DNA of 64,000 nucleotides from Agromyces salentinus (GCF_009749395.1 NZ_WBIR01000002.1:186001-250000); one strand, 5' to 3'. Positions 7,643 through 17,194 are shown, counted from the stretch's first letter. A program made the numbers and translations. Notes: generated by a model from the letters alone, not told the origin.

Positions 7643-8596
7643 TCAGTATCCGGCGTGCAGGTCGATGCGGCCGACCCACTCGCCATGCCCGAGGAAGGCC
7701 GCCGCGTTCGCCTCGACGCGCTCCGCGAACAGCGGCACGGTCATCGCCTCGGTGTCGGCCACGTGCGGCGTGACGAGGGCGTTGCCCAGTCGCCAGAGCG
7801 GATGCCCCGCCGGCAACGGCTCGGGATCGGTCACGTCGAGCCCGGCTCCCCCGAGGCGGCCGCTCGCGAGCTCGGCGACGAGCGCATCCGTGTCGACCAG
7901 CGCGCCGCGCGCCACGTTCACGAGGACCGCGCCGTCGGGCAGGCGTCCGAGCTCGTCGGCACCGATCATGCCCCGCGTGCGCTCCGTCAGGGCCGCGGCG
8001 AGGAACACCACGTCGGATTCGGCGAGCACCTCGTGCAGGGCGGCATCCGTCACGGTGCGGTCGGCGCCGTCGAGCGGGTCCGCACGTCGGCGCATGATCG
8101 TGGCGTGCACGCCGAACGGGGCCAGCAGCTTCAGCAGTTCCTCGGCGATGCCGCCGCCGCCGATGACGAGCACCCTCGCGCCGAAGAGGGATCGCCCGCG
8201 CTCGTCGGCCTCCCACGCATCGGCACGTGCCCGACGGGGAAGCTCGCGCAGCACGGCCAGCGCGAGCGTCAGCGCGTGCTCGGCGACCGGTCGGGCGTAG
8301 GAGCCCTTGGCGCTGGTCCAGACGCGGCCATCGTCGCGGAACCGCTCGAGGGTCGACGCGAACGAGTCCACGCCCGCCCAGGGAAGCTGGACCCACGCGA
8401 TGTCGGGATGCCGATCGAGCACGTCCGCCAGTTCGCCCGACCCCGAGTTCGCGACCCACACGACGCCGCGGGTGCCGTCGCCCAGGGGCACGACCTCGCC
8501 GCCGCCGCGGCGGACCGCCTCGACCACGCTCGGGACGGCATCGGGCAGCACCGAGACACCGCCTGACGGCACCGGCCGGGCGGCGGCATCCGTCAT
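7643..8596 (-). CDS. D-2-hydroxyacid dehydrogenase (NAD-dependent)
   Basis: This 317-residue cytosolic enzyme of the D-isomer-specific 2-hydroxyacid dehydrogenase family interconverts 2-hydroxy and 2-oxo acids. A Rossmann domain contains VLVIGGGGIAEELLKLL (about 142-157). The catalytic triad is recognisable: Arg230 in NVARGALVDT, Glu259 in TDPEP and His278 in TPHVAD. The nucleotide loop reads GGGGIA rather than the usual GxGxIG, a minor variation. The substrate is not identifiable. Its ATG overlaps the stop of the upstream ATPase gene by four bases, so it is the last gene of the ABC import operon, an unusual partner for a transporter. Confidence 0.88.
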   Translation of the reverse strand: MTDAAARPVPSGGVSVLPDAVPSVVEAVRRGGGEVVPLGDGTRGVVWVANSGSGELADVLDRHPDIAWVQLPWAGVDSFASTLERFRDDGRVWTSAKGSYARPVAEHALTLALAVLRELPRRARADAWEADERGRSLFGARVLVIGGGGIAEELLKLLAPFGVHATIMRRRADPLDGADRTVTDAALHEVLAESDVVFLAAALTERTRGMIGADELGRLPDGAVLVNVARGALVDTDALVAELASGRLGGAGLDVTDPEPLPAGHPLWRLGNALVTPHVADTEAMTVPLFAERVEANAAAFLGHGEWVGRIDLHAGY

Positions 8597-9450
8597 GCGC
8601 CGAAGCCCTCGTCGACGTCGTCGATGATGGCGTGGCCGTTGTCGAGCGCACCCGCGAGCGCAGCCACGTACGGGTGACTGGGGTCGTGGAAGACCTCCTC
8701 GATGGTGCCGAGCGCGGCCAGGTTGCCCTGGTCGAGCACCGCGATGCGGTCGGCGATGCGGCGCAGCACCGGCAGGTCGTGGCTGATGAGCAGCGCGGAG
8801 AACCGCTGCCGCTCCCGCAGCTCGCCGATGAGCTGGGCGACCGCGTCGCGCACCGTGAGGTCGATGCCCGCCGTCGGCTCGTCGGCGATGAGCACCGACG
8901 GGCCCAGCACGAGCGCGCGTGCGAGCGCGACGCGCTGCCGCTGGCCGCCACTGAGCTCGTAGGGGTACTTCTCGAGGTACCCCAGCGGCAGCCGCACGCT
9001 GTCGAGCATTGTCGCCACGCGTGTCGTCAGCGCGCGCTGGTTGTACCGGTGGTCGCGCTCGAGGATCGGCTCGGCGATGATCTCGGCGACGCTGCGATCG
9101 GCGGTGAGACGTGAGCCGGCGTCCTGCGCGAGGTACCCGACGTGGAACCGCAGTTCGGGCAGGCGACGCTTCGGCAGCCCCCGAAGACGATGGCCGAGCA
9201 CGGATGCCTCGCCGCCGGTGATGACCGGACGCGAGTCGCTCGACCGCGGGTCCAGCGCCTCGCCGGACAGCAGCCGCGCGAGGGTGCTCTTGCCGCTGCC
9301 GGCGCTGCCGAGGAGGCCGACGACCTCGCCCGGGGCGATCGTGAGGCTCAGCCCGTGCAGCGCGACGTGGGCCGGGCTCGGCCCCTTCGCCGGGTACTCG
9401 AGCGTCAGGTCGCTGAGGACGATCGGGTACCCGTGCTCGGTCGGAGCCAT
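8593..9450 (-). CDS. ABC transporter ATP-binding protein (extra subunit of the import operon)
   Basis: This is a cytoplasmic ATPase of 285 residues with all nucleotide-binding motifs: Walker A GSAGSGKST, Q-loop VGYLAQD, signature LSGGQRQR, Walker B VLIADEPT, and the H-loop in LLISHDLPVL. It is of the Dpp/Opp type. The gene upstream already encodes two fused ATPase domains, so this third domain is surplus to a normal importer. It may serve another permease or replace one domain under some conditions. It starts one base inside the stop of the fused ATPase (TGATG) and ends with an ATGA overlap into the dehydrogenase gene, so it is firmly co-transcribed. Confidence 0.9.
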   Translation of the reverse strand: MAPTEHGYPIVLSDLTLEYPAKGPSPAHVALHGLSLTIAPGEVVGLLGSAGSGKSTLARLLSGEALDPRSSDSRPVITGGEASVLGHRLRGLPKRRLPELRFHVGYLAQDAGSRLTADRSVAEIIAEPILERDHRYNQRALTTRVATMLDSVRLPLGYLEKYPYELSGGQRQRVALARALVLGPSVLIADEPTAGIDLTVRDAVAQLIGELRERQRFSALLISHDLPVLRRIADRIAVLDQGNLAALGTIEEVFHDPSHPYVAALAGALDNGHAIIDDVDEGFGA

Positions 9451-11138
9451 CAGTCGGCCTCCCGGAGCAGTCGCAGCTGCTCGCGCCGCCCGGCCTGCAC
9501 GACCGGATCGGGCACCGGCAGCGACGCCAGCAGGCGCTGCGTGTAGGCCTGCTGCGGTGACCCGAGGACCTCCGTGCCCGTGCCCTCCTCGACGAGCTCG
9601 CCGTGGTAGAGCACCGCGATGCGGTCGGCGAGGATGTCGACGACTGCGAGGTCGTGGCTGATGAACAGCGACGCGAAGCCGAACTCGCGCTGCAGCTCGG
9701 CGAACAACTCGAGCACGCGCGCCTGCACGGACACGTCGAGCGCGGAGGTCGGCTCATCGGCGATGAGCAGCTCGGGTTCGAGGGCGAGCGATCGGGCGAG
9801 GCTCGCGCGCTGGCGCTGTCCGCCGCTCAACTCGTGCGGGTACCGGTCGCCGTAGGCCTTCGGCAGCTGCACGGCCTCGAGCAGTTCGTCCACGCGGGTG
9901 CGCGCTCCGCGGGCGTCGCGGGCCCGACCGTGGATGATGAGCGGCTCGGCCACGCACTCCGCGATCGTCAGGAGCGGGTTGAAGCTCGACGCGGGATCCT
10001 GGAAGACGAACCCGATGCGGCTGCGGAGCGGCCGGAACTCGCGCTCTCGGATGCCGTTCATCTCGGCGCCCAGGACCTTCAGCGACCCGCCGGTGACCTT
10101 CGTCAGGCCAGCGATCGCACGACCGATGGTCGTCTTGCCGGAGCCCGACTCCCCCACCAGGCCCAGCACCTCGCCGGGCCGGATGAGGAGGTCGACCCCG
10201 CGCACGGCCTTGAACCCGGAACTGCCGAACCGCCCCGGGTACTCGATCTCGAGCCCCTTCGCCTCGACGAGGGGGGTCTGTTCCGCCCAGCCCGCGGGTC
10301 GCGCGGCGGCGCGGGCCTCGGCGCGGGCGGTGCCGTGCCCGACGAAGGGCACCGCGGCCAGCAGCGCCTTGGTGTACTCCTCCTGCGGGTTCGCGAAGAG
10401 CTCGCCGACGGGCGCCTGCTCGACGAGGTTGCCCTGGTACATCACGGCCACCCGGTCGGCGAGGTCGGCGACCACGCCCATGTTGTGGGTGATGAGCACG
10501 ATCGCCGTGCCGAACTCGTCGCGGCAGCGACGCAGCAGGTCGAGGATCTCCGCCTGGACCGTGACGTCGAGCGCGGTCGTCGGCTCGTCGGCGACGATCA
10601 GGCCGGGCTCGAGCACGAGCGCCATCGCGATGACGATGCGCTGCTTCTGCCCGCCCGAGAACTGGTGCGGGTAGTGGTCGATGCGCTCCTCGGGGTCGGG
10701 GATGCCGACCCGCCCGAGCATCTCGATCGCCCGCGCCCTGGCTTCCTTCTTGGAGACCTCGCCGTGGGCGCGCAGGCCCTCGATGATCTGCCAGCCCACG
10801 GTGTACACCGGGTTCAGCGCCGTCGACGGCTCCTGGAACACCATCGCGACGTCGGTGCCGCGGATGTCGCGCAGCCGCTGCTTGGACAGCGAGATCACGT
10901 CGTTCTCGCGCGTGCCCGCACGGTTGGAGAGCACGACCGCGCCGCTCGTCGTCGCCGTCTCCGGCAGCAGGCCGAGGATCGTCTTGGCCGTCACGGTCTT
11001 GCCGCTGCCGGACTCGCCGACGATGGCGAGCACCTCGCCGCGCTCGACCGTGAGCGACACGTCGTCGACGGCCTTCACCGCGCCGGCGTCCGTCGCGAAC
11101 GAGACGCCGAGGTTCCTGATGTCGACCACCGTGCTCAT
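9450..11138 (-). CDS. Fused DppD-DppF type ABC transporter ATPase
   Basis: This 562-residue protein contains two complete ATPase domains in one chain, equivalent to DppD plus DppF. The first has Walker A GESGSGKTV, signature FSGGQKQR and Walker B IVADEPTT. The second, after a linker near residue 275, has GESGSGKTT, LSGGQRQR and LIADEPTS. It powers peptide/opine/nickel-type uptake with the two permeases encoded upstream. Start ATG 11138 (MSTVVDIRN) overlaps the permease stop by four bases. The open frame continues upstream inside the permease gene but does not resemble a protein. Fused versions are common in actinobacteria. Confidence 0.93.
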   Translation of the reverse strand: MSTVVDIRNLGVSFATDAGAVKAVDDVSLTVERGEVLAIVGESGSGKTVTAKTILGLLPETATTSGAVVLSNRAGTRENDVISLSKQRLRDIRGTDVAMVFQEPSTALNPVYTVGWQIIEGLRAHGEVSKKEARARAIEMLGRVGIPDPEERIDHYPHQFSGGQKQRIVIAMALVLEPGLIVADEPTTALDVTVQAEILDLLRRCRDEFGTAIVLITHNMGVVADLADRVAVMYQGNLVEQAPVGELFANPQEEYTKALLAAVPFVGHGTARAEARAAARPAGWAEQTPLVEAKGLEIEYPGRFGSSGFKAVRGVDLLIRPGEVLGLVGESGSGKTTIGRAIAGLTKVTGGSLKVLGAEMNGIREREFRPLRSRIGFVFQDPASSFNPLLTIAECVAEPLIIHGRARDARGARTRVDELLEAVQLPKAYGDRYPHELSGGQRQRASLARSLALEPELLIADEPTSALDVSVQARVLELFAELQREFGFASLFISHDLAVVDILADRIAVLYHGELVEEGTGTEVLGSPQQAYTQRLLASLPVPDPVVQAGRREQLRLLREAD

Positions 11139-12208
11139 CGCTTGACCTCGATTCCGTGCTCGTCGAACGTCTCCCCGTCTTCGAGGCCCTCGATGCCTCC
11201 CGGTCCGGCGACCAGCGTGCCGCCGGGGACCACCGAGGTCTCGGCGACGAGGCCGGCGGACTTGGCGACCCGGCGACGACCGCGCAGTCGCGGGTCGGCG
11301 AGGTCGTTCAGGCTCTCGCCCACGAGGGTGATGCCCAGCACCGTGAACACGATCGCGAGGCCCGGGAACAGCGCGGTCCACCAGATTCCGCTCGTGACAT
11401 CCGACTGGGCCTTGTTCAGGTCGTAGCCCCACTCGGCCGCGGCCGTCGGCTCGATGCCGAACCCGAGGAAGCCGAGGGCCGCCATGGTGAGGATCGCCTC
11501 CGAGGAGTTCAGCGTGATGATCAGCGGGAGCGTGCGGGTCGCGTTGCGCAGGACGTGCTTGAACACGATGCGCGAGTTCGAGGCGCCGAGCACCTTCGCC
11601 GACTCGACGTAGGCCTCGGCCTTGATGCGCACCGTCTCGGCCCGGATCACGCGGAAGTACTGCGGGATGAACACGACCGTGATCGACCCGGCGGCGGCGA
11701 GCACGCCCGCCCAGAGACCCGACTGGCCACCCGAGATGACGATCGAGAGCACGATCGCGAGCAGCAGCGACGGGAACGCGTAGATCGCGTCGCACACGAC
11801 GACGAGCACGCGGTCGAGCCAGCCGCCGAAGTAGCCGGAGTAGAGGCCGAGCGCGACGCCGATGAAGATCGAGAGCAGCACGGCCACGATGATGACCACG
11901 ATGGCCGTCTGGGTCCCCCAGATGACCCGGGACAGCACGTCGTAGCCGCCGACGGTCGTGCCGAACAGGTGCTCGGCCGAGGGCGGCTGCTGCGTGCCGA
12001 ACGAGCCGGAGGCGTCCTTGCGCTGCGCGAAGCCGTAGGGCGCGAGCAGGGGCGCGAGGATCGAGACGAGAATGAACAGCCCCACCATGACGAGGCCCGC
12101 GACGAGCATGCCGCGCTGGAGGCCGACGCTCTGGCGGACCTGGTGGACGACCGGCAGGCGGTCGCGGAGACGGCGCTTGGGTACGCCGGTGACGGATGCC
12201 GCGGTCAT
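11135..12208 (-). CDS. ABC transporter permease, DppC/OppC type
   Basis: This 357-residue inner-membrane subunit has a short cytoplasmic start and a first helix GMLVAGLVMVGLFILVSIL. A periplasmic loop typical of OppC follows (APYGFAQRK and HLFGTTVGGYDVLSRVIWG). Five further helices carry the EAA motif region AEAYVESAKVLGASNSRIVFKH, which contacts the ATPase. The C-terminal extension is rich in Gly and Glu. It forms the translocation channel with the DppB-like gene upstream, from which it is separated by one base. The peptide specificity cannot be predicted. Confidence 0.92.
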   Translation of the reverse strand: MTAASVTGVPKRRLRDRLPVVHQVRQSVGLQRGMLVAGLVMVGLFILVSILAPLLAPYGFAQRKDASGSFGTQQPPSAEHLFGTTVGGYDVLSRVIWGTQTAIVVIIVAVLLSIFIGVALGLYSGYFGGWLDRVLVVVCDAIYAFPSLLLAIVLSIVISGGQSGLWAGVLAAAGSITVVFIPQYFRVIRAETVRIKAEAYVESAKVLGASNSRIVFKHVLRNATRTLPLIITLNSSEAILTMAALGFLGFGIEPTAAAEWGYDLNKAQSDVTSGIWWTALFPGLAIVFTVLGITLVGESLNDLADPRLRGRRRVAKSAGLVAETSVVPGGTLVAGPGGIEGLEDGETFDEHGIEVKR

Positions 12209-12209
12209 G

Positions 12210-13304
12210 TCAGTACCTCACTCGCGGGTCGATGAATGCCGCGATGATGTCGACGACGAAGTTGGTCAGCGCGACGATGATCGCGAGCAGGACCACGATG
12301 CCCTGGACGGCCACGAAGTCACGCGACTCGAGGAACTCGGCGAGGATGAAGCCGAGGCCCTTCCACTCGAAGGTCGTCTCGGTGAGCACCGCACCCGACA
12401 GCAGCAGTGCGATCTGCAGTCCGATGACCGTGACGATCGGGATGAGGGCCGGCCGGTAGGCGTGCTTGCGGAGCAGGCGCGACTCGGCCACGCCGCGCGA
12501 GCGCGCGGCGTCGACGTAGTCGGTCGACAGCGTGCCGATCACGTTCGTGCGGACGAGCCGGAGGAAGATGCCCGCGGTGAGCAGGCCGAGCGCAGTCGCC
12601 GGGAGCACCACATGCGCGAGCACGTCGGTCAGCACCTCGGGGTTGCCGGTCAACAGCGCATCGATCGTGTAGAACCCCGTTTTGTTCGGCAGGGTCTGCA
12701 GCTGCAGTTCGGCGCCGACGCTGGCGCGCCCCGCGACCGGGAGCCACTTGAGCCACACCGCGAAGACGAGCTTCAGCAGGAGGCCGGCGAAGAAGATGGG
12801 GACCGCGTACCAGAAGATGGCGAGGACGCGGAAGATGGCGTCCTGCGTGCGGTCGCGGTGGTAGGCCGCACGGAGGCCGAGCGGGATGCCGACGGCGAAC
12901 GCGACGATGAGCGAGTAGAACACCAGCTCGAAGGTCGCGGGCCCGTAGGTCGCGAGGACCTCGATGACCGGACGGTTCGTGGTGAGGGTCGCCCCGAAGT
13001 CGAAGACCGCGATGCGCCCGAGGTACTCCAGGTACTGGACGAGGAGGGGGCGGTCGTAGCCGGCCGCCTCGCGGAGCGCCGCCAGCGCCTCGGGGCTGAG
13101 ACGGCCGCCCTGGGCCGCCGTGATCGGGTCGCCGGTCGTGCGCATCAGGAAGAACACGAGCGTGACGAGGATGAAGATCGTCGGGAAGATCAGGAGGAAG
13201 CGCACGAGCAGGTATCGGGCGAACCCCCCGCCCTGCGACTTCGTTCTCGGCCGGCCCGCCGTAGGTGCGCCCTCAGCGGGTGCGATGGTGTCAACAGTGC
13301 TCAT
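12210..13304 (-). CDS. ABC transporter permease, DppB/OppB type
   Basis: This 364-residue membrane subunit has a Thr/Gly-rich cytoplasmic N-terminus and then the first helix YLLVRFLLIFPTIFILVTLV. The OppB-type periplasmic segment (RTTGDPITAAQGG, then YDRPLLVQYLEYLGRI) precedes five more helices. The EAA loop is DAARSRGVAESRLLRKHAYR. It pairs with the DppC-like subunit to make the import channel. Between this gene and the upstream binding-protein gene there are 92 bp containing a stable hairpin, so its expression is probably lower than that of the binding protein. Confidence 0.92.
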   Translation of the reverse strand: MSTVDTIAPAEGAPTAGRPRTKSQGGGFARYLLVRFLLIFPTIFILVTLVFFLMRTTGDPITAAQGGRLSPEALAALREAAGYDRPLLVQYLEYLGRIAVFDFGATLTTNRPVIEVLATYGPATFELVFYSLIVAFAVGIPLGLRAAYHRDRTQDAIFRVLAIFWYAVPIFFAGLLLKLVFAVWLKWLPVAGRASVGAELQLQTLPNKTGFYTIDALLTGNPEVLTDVLAHVVLPATALGLLTAGIFLRLVRTNVIGTLSTDYVDAARSRGVAESRLLRKHAYRPALIPIVTVIGLQIALLLSGAVLTETTFEWKGLGFILAEFLESRDFVAVQGIVVLLAIIVALTNFVVDIIAAFIDPRVRY

Positions 13305-13330
13305 GGGTTCCTCAGGGGGTACAGGGGAAC

Positions 13331-13362
13331 GGGGACGACCCGCTGGTGTGCGAGTCGTCCCC
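13331..13362 (-). terminator. Intercistronic hairpin after the binding-protein gene
   Basis: GGGGACGAC (13331-13339) and GTCGTCCCC (13354-13362) form a 9-bp GC-rich stem 35 bases downstream of the binding-protein stop and 26 bases before the permease start. No T-run follows, so partial termination or mRNA stabilisation is more likely than complete stop. Confidence 0.6.
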
Positions 13363-13396
13363 GTCGTCGAGCTTCAACCGAGCCTAGACGGTCGGA

Positions 13397-15028
13397 TCAG
13401 CCCTTCGAAAGCGCCGCGTAGCGGAACTTGAACGACGCATCGAGGGTGTCTTCGGTGCCCTCGACGTCGGAGCCGACGACCGCGACCTGGGCGCCCTGCA
13501 TGTACGGGATGGTCGACAGGTCGGCCGCGACCTTGTCCTGGATCTCGCCGAGGAGCGCCTCGCGCTCGGCCGGGTCGACCGTGACGGCCTGCTCGAGGAT
13601 CAGGTCGTTGACCTCGGGGTTGTCGTAGTGGTTGGCCAGGAAGTTCTCCTTGAGGAAGAACGGCGTGAGGTAGTTGTCCGCGTCGGAGTAGTCGGGGAAC
13701 CAACCCAGCTGGTAGGCCGGGTAGAGGTCGGCCACGCGGTCCTCGGAGTACTGGACCCACTCGGTGGACTGGAGGTCGACGGCGAACAGGCCGCTCTCCT
13801 CGAGGTTCTCCTTGATGATCGCGTACTCGTCGCTCGAGCTGGGACCGTAGCGCTCGGCCACGTACTGGATCGAGATGTCGAGCGGCGTCGTGACACCGGC
13901 ATCCGCGAGACGGGTCGCGGCCTTGTCGGCGTCGGGAGCACCGTTGCCGTCGCCGTAGAGGCCCTTCAGCGCCTCGTTCGCGCCGGTGAGGCCCTCGGGC
14001 ACCATCGAGTACAGGGGCGTGAACGTGCCCTTGTAGACGTCCTCGGAGATCGCGTCGCGGTCGATGAGGTCGGCGATGGCCTGGCGCACGGCGAGGGCCT
14101 TGGCCGGGTCGGCCTCGGCCGTGGTCGCACCGAACGGCATCGTGTTGAAGTTGAAGACGAGGTAGCGGATCTCGCCGCCGGGCCCGTCGACGACCTTCAC
14201 CTTGTCGTTGCCGCGGAGGTCCTCGATGTCGGTCGCACTCAGGGTGCGGTTCGCGACGTCGATGTTGCCTTCCTGCACGTCGAGCTTGAGGTTCGAGGCA
14301 TCCGTGTAGTACTTCACGTTGACCGTGTCGGTCTTCGCAGCACCGAGGAGGCCGTCGTAGTCGGCGTTGGCCTTGTACGAGATCAGGTTGTTGAAGTCGT
14401 AGCTCGTGATGACGTACTGGCCGGCGAAGGCGTTGCCGTCGACGATCTCGTCGTCGGAGGTGAGCGCGTCGGCCGCGAACACGTCTTCGTCGACGATGGG
14501 GCCGACCGGGCTCGAGAGGATCTGCGGGAAGATCTGGTCGTTCTCGCTGAGCAGGTTGAAGACGACGGTCGTGTCGTCGACCGCGTCGACCGACTCGAGG
14601 TTGTAGAGCAGCGATGACGGGCCGTTGGGGTCCGCGATCGCGACCTGGCGGTCGAACGTGAACTTCACGTCGGACGCCGTGAGGTCGTTGCCGTTGGCGA
14701 ACTTCAGGCCGGGCTTGAGCTTGACCGTGTACTCGGTCGGCGCGGTGAACTCCGCGGATTCCGCGATGTCGGGCTCGACGTCGGGGCTGCCGTACGGCGT
14801 GTTCATGAGGAACGGGTACACCTGATTCATGACGGCGAACGAGCCGTTGTCGTACGAGCCCGCGGGGTCGAGTGCCGTGACCTGCTCGGTCGTACCGATG
14901 GTCAGCGTGCCTCCGGAGGCGCTGTCGCCGCCGGACGACGCGGTGCAACCGGCCAGCGCGAGCGCGGCGACCGAAACACCGGCGGCCGCGATGAGCGTGC
15001 GGCGCCGGTTCGTGGATGCGGATGTCAT
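13397..15028 (-). CDS. Peptide/nickel-type ABC transporter substrate-binding lipoprotein
   Basis: This 543-residue extracytoplasmic binding protein belongs to the SBP family 5 (DppA/OppA). The signal peptide has Arg residues at 8-10, a hydrophobic core and lipobox LAGC with the lipidated Cys28, followed by a flexible Ser/Gly segment. The mature part shows the family signature near the N-terminus (LDPAGSYDNGSFAVMNQVYP, then YTVKLKPGLKFANGNDLTASDV). The C-terminal lobe contains LGWFPDYSDADNYLTPFF, typical of peptide binders. It is the first gene of the six-gene import operon. GGAAGAGG precedes the ATG. Confidence 0.94.
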   Translation of the reverse strand: MTSASTNRRRTLIAAAGVSVAALALAGCTASSGGDSASGGTLTIGTTEQVTALDPAGSYDNGSFAVMNQVYPFLMNTPYGSPDVEPDIAESAEFTAPTEYTVKLKPGLKFANGNDLTASDVKFTFDRQVAIADPNGPSSLLYNLESVDAVDDTTVVFNLLSENDQIFPQILSSPVGPIVDEDVFAADALTSDDEIVDGNAFAGQYVITSYDFNNLISYKANADYDGLLGAAKTDTVNVKYYTDASNLKLDVQEGNIDVANRTLSATDIEDLRGNDKVKVVDGPGGEIRYLVFNFNTMPFGATTAEADPAKALAVRQAIADLIDRDAISEDVYKGTFTPLYSMVPEGLTGANEALKGLYGDGNGAPDADKAATRLADAGVTTPLDISIQYVAERYGPSSSDEYAIIKENLEESGLFAVDLQSTEWVQYSEDRVADLYPAYQLGWFPDYSDADNYLTPFFLKENFLANHYDNPEVNDLILEQAVTVDPAEREALLGEIQDKVAADLSTIPYMQGAQVAVVGSDVEGTEDTLDASFKFRYAALSKG

Positions 15029-15237
15029 ATCCGTCTACCTCTTCCTGTCAGGAAACGCGGGCGCGGACAACCGCGGCGCGTGTGCGTATTCCCAAGGAGT
15101 AGCACATCACAGGGGGCATCCCGCAGGTTCTGCGGAAGTCGTGCCTGAATGTTTATCGTTCTGCAACGCGACCGTGATCGGCGTGCGGATCTCGCATGGA
15201 TGCGCCGCATGATATGGACAGGTCGAGCTGCCGACGC

Positions 15238-17157
15238 TCAGTCGCCGCGGAGCTGCCGACGCTCGCGCTCGAGTTCGACGAGCCCTCGCTGCAGGGCCGC
15301 GTAGGTCTCGGTGTCGGCGCGATCGGTGCGCTGGAGGCGGCCGAGGAGTTCGGCCTTCTGCCGCAGCAGCTCGCCCTCGACGAGGGAGCCGACGACTCCG
15401 CGCACGTAGACGCCCGGTTCGGCGTTGCCGCGTTGCGGGATCGGCGCGACGGCGAGTTGGCGTACGACGCCAGCGAAGGGCTGGGGCACCTCGTCGACCA
15501 CGCGGTCGACGGCCACGGCGACCTCGCCCGCGGCGAGCACCGAGGCGATGCCGTCGCGCACCACCGCCAGGGTCGGATTCGTGAAGCGGCAGTCGACCGC
15601 ATGGCGGAGCAGCTCGATGCCGACCTCCGTGGGGTACTGGAGCATCGCCTGCAGGGCGTCGCGCTCGAGCCGCGTCGCCGGGTCGTTCGGCAGGTCGGCG
15701 ATGGAGAACGGACGCGCCTCGGTCGCCGTGGTCGCGCCGCCTGCCCCGCCGGGCGCTGCGCCCACCGAGGCGGTGCGCTCCCCCGTCGCGTGCCGTGCCT
15801 GTCCGCCGTCGCCCCGCTGGCCCGCTGCCGGTCCGCGGCCCTGCGAGCCCGCCTGACGCACGGCGCGCGTCGCCTCGGCGAGCTCGACGCCCAGCATGCG
15901 CGCGATCTCACGCGTGTACCCGGGCCGAAGCGCAGGATCGCGGATGTCGGCGATGACGGGCGCCGCGGCCCGCAGTGCCCCGACGCGTCCTTCGACGGTC
16001 TCGAGGTCGTAGCGCTCGATGGTGTGTCTCAGCACGAACTCGAAGAGCGGGGTGCGGGACTCGACGAGCGAGCGGACCGCCGCGTCGCCGCGCGCGAGCC
16101 GCAGGTCGCATGGGTCCAGCCCGTCGGGCGCCACCGCGACGAAGGTCTGCGCGGCGAAGCGCTGCTCCTCGCCGAACGCTCGCATCGCGGCCTGCTGGCC
16201 CGCCGCGTCGCCGTCGAACGTGAACACCACCTCGCCGCCGCCGGAGTCGTCCCCCATGACGCGCCGGAGCACCTTGATGTGGTCGACGCCGAATGAGGTG
16301 CCGCAGGTCGCGATCGCCGTCGTCACCCCCGCCAGGTGGCAGGCCATGACGTCGGTGTACCCCTCGACCACGACGACGCGGTGCGACTTGGAGATGTCGC
16401 GCTTGGCGAGGTCGAGCCCGTAGAGCACCTGCGCCTTGTGGTAGACCGGCGTCTCGGGGGTGTTCAGGTACTTGGGACCCTTGTCGTCGTCGAGGAGTCG
16501 ACGGGCGCCGAAGCCCACCGTCTGCCCGGTGACGTCTCTGATGGGCCACACCAGGCGCCCGCGGAACCGGTCGTACACGCCACGGTCGCCCTGGGAGACG
16601 AGGCCCGACGCCGAGAGCTCCTCGGTGCTGAACCCGCGGCCCTTCAGGTGATCGGTGAGGGCGTCCCAGCTCTTGGGCGCGAAGCCGACCCCGAACCGCC
16701 GCGCGGCCTCGGCGTCGAACCCGCGCTCGCCGAGGAACCGGCGACCGACCTCCGCCTCCGGTGAGACCAGCTTGTCGATGAAGAACTCGGCCGCGGCCTG
16801 GTTCGCCGCGAGCAGCCGGGCCCGGTTGCCGTGGTCGCTCGCCTGGCCGCCGTCCTCGTAGTGCAGCTCGTACCCGAGCCGGCCCGCGAGTCGCTCGACC
16901 GCCTCACTGAACGAGACGTGGTCCATGCGCTGCAGGAAGGTGTAGGCGTCGCCCGACTCGCCGCAGCCGAAGCAGTGGTAGTACCCGAGCGCCGGACGCA
17001 CGTGGAAGCTCGGACTGCGTTCGTCGTGGAAGGGGCAGAGGCCCTTCAGCGAACCGACGCCCGCGGACTTCAGGCTGACATGGTCGCCGACGACGTCGGC
17101 GATGTTCGTGCGGGCCTTCACCTCTTCGACGTCACTCTGTCGAATTCGGCCGGCCAT
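15238..17157 (-). CDS. dnaG: DNA primase
   Basis: This enzyme makes RNA primers at the replication fork. The 639-residue protein has the full DnaG layout. The N-terminal CHC2 zinc ribbon has ligands Cys41, His44, Cys62 and Cys65 (CPFH then CFGC). The catalytic core includes the Toprim segment VVVEGYTDVMA and later FTFDGDAAGQ. An Ala/Gly-rich linker follows, and a C-terminal DnaB-interaction-like helical domain ends in ERERRQLRGD. Start ATG 17157 (MAGRIRQSDV) fits homologues. An in-frame ATG nine bases upstream would add three residues. AGGA precedes it. It lies 80 bp downstream of dgt on the same strand, separated by a hairpin. Confidence 0.96.
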   Translation of the reverse strand: MAGRIRQSDVEEVKARTNIADVVGDHVSLKSAGVGSLKGLCPFHDERSPSFHVRPALGYYHCFGCGESGDAYTFLQRMDHVSFSEAVERLAGRLGYELHYEDGGQASDHGNRARLLAANQAAAEFFIDKLVSPEAEVGRRFLGERGFDAEAARRFGVGFAPKSWDALTDHLKGRGFSTEELSASGLVSQGDRGVYDRFRGRLVWPIRDVTGQTVGFGARRLLDDDKGPKYLNTPETPVYHKAQVLYGLDLAKRDISKSHRVVVVEGYTDVMACHLAGVTTAIATCGTSFGVDHIKVLRRVMGDDSGGGEVVFTFDGDAAGQQAAMRAFGEEQRFAAQTFVAVAPDGLDPCDLRLARGDAAVRSLVESRTPLFEFVLRHTIERYDLETVEGRVGALRAAAPVIADIRDPALRPGYTREIARMLGVELAEATRAVRQAGSQGRGPAAGQRGDGGQARHATGERTASVGAAPGGAGGATTATEARPFSIADLPNDPATRLERDALQAMLQYPTEVGIELLRHAVDCRFTNPTLAVVRDGIASVLAAGEVAVAVDRVVDEVPQPFAGVVRQLAVAPIPQRGNAEPGVYVRGVVGSLVEGELLRQKAELLGRLQRTDRADTETYAALQRGLVELERERRQLRGD

Positions 17158-17194
17158 GGCTCTCATCCTAGATCGCGTGGAGGGTGCATCGCCC

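Noticed and set aside
15121..15135. Short palindrome CCGCA-GGTTC-TGCGG between dnaG and the binding-protein gene
   Set aside because: Only five base pairs per arm and about 100 bp from either gene, so it is too weak to call as terminator or operator.
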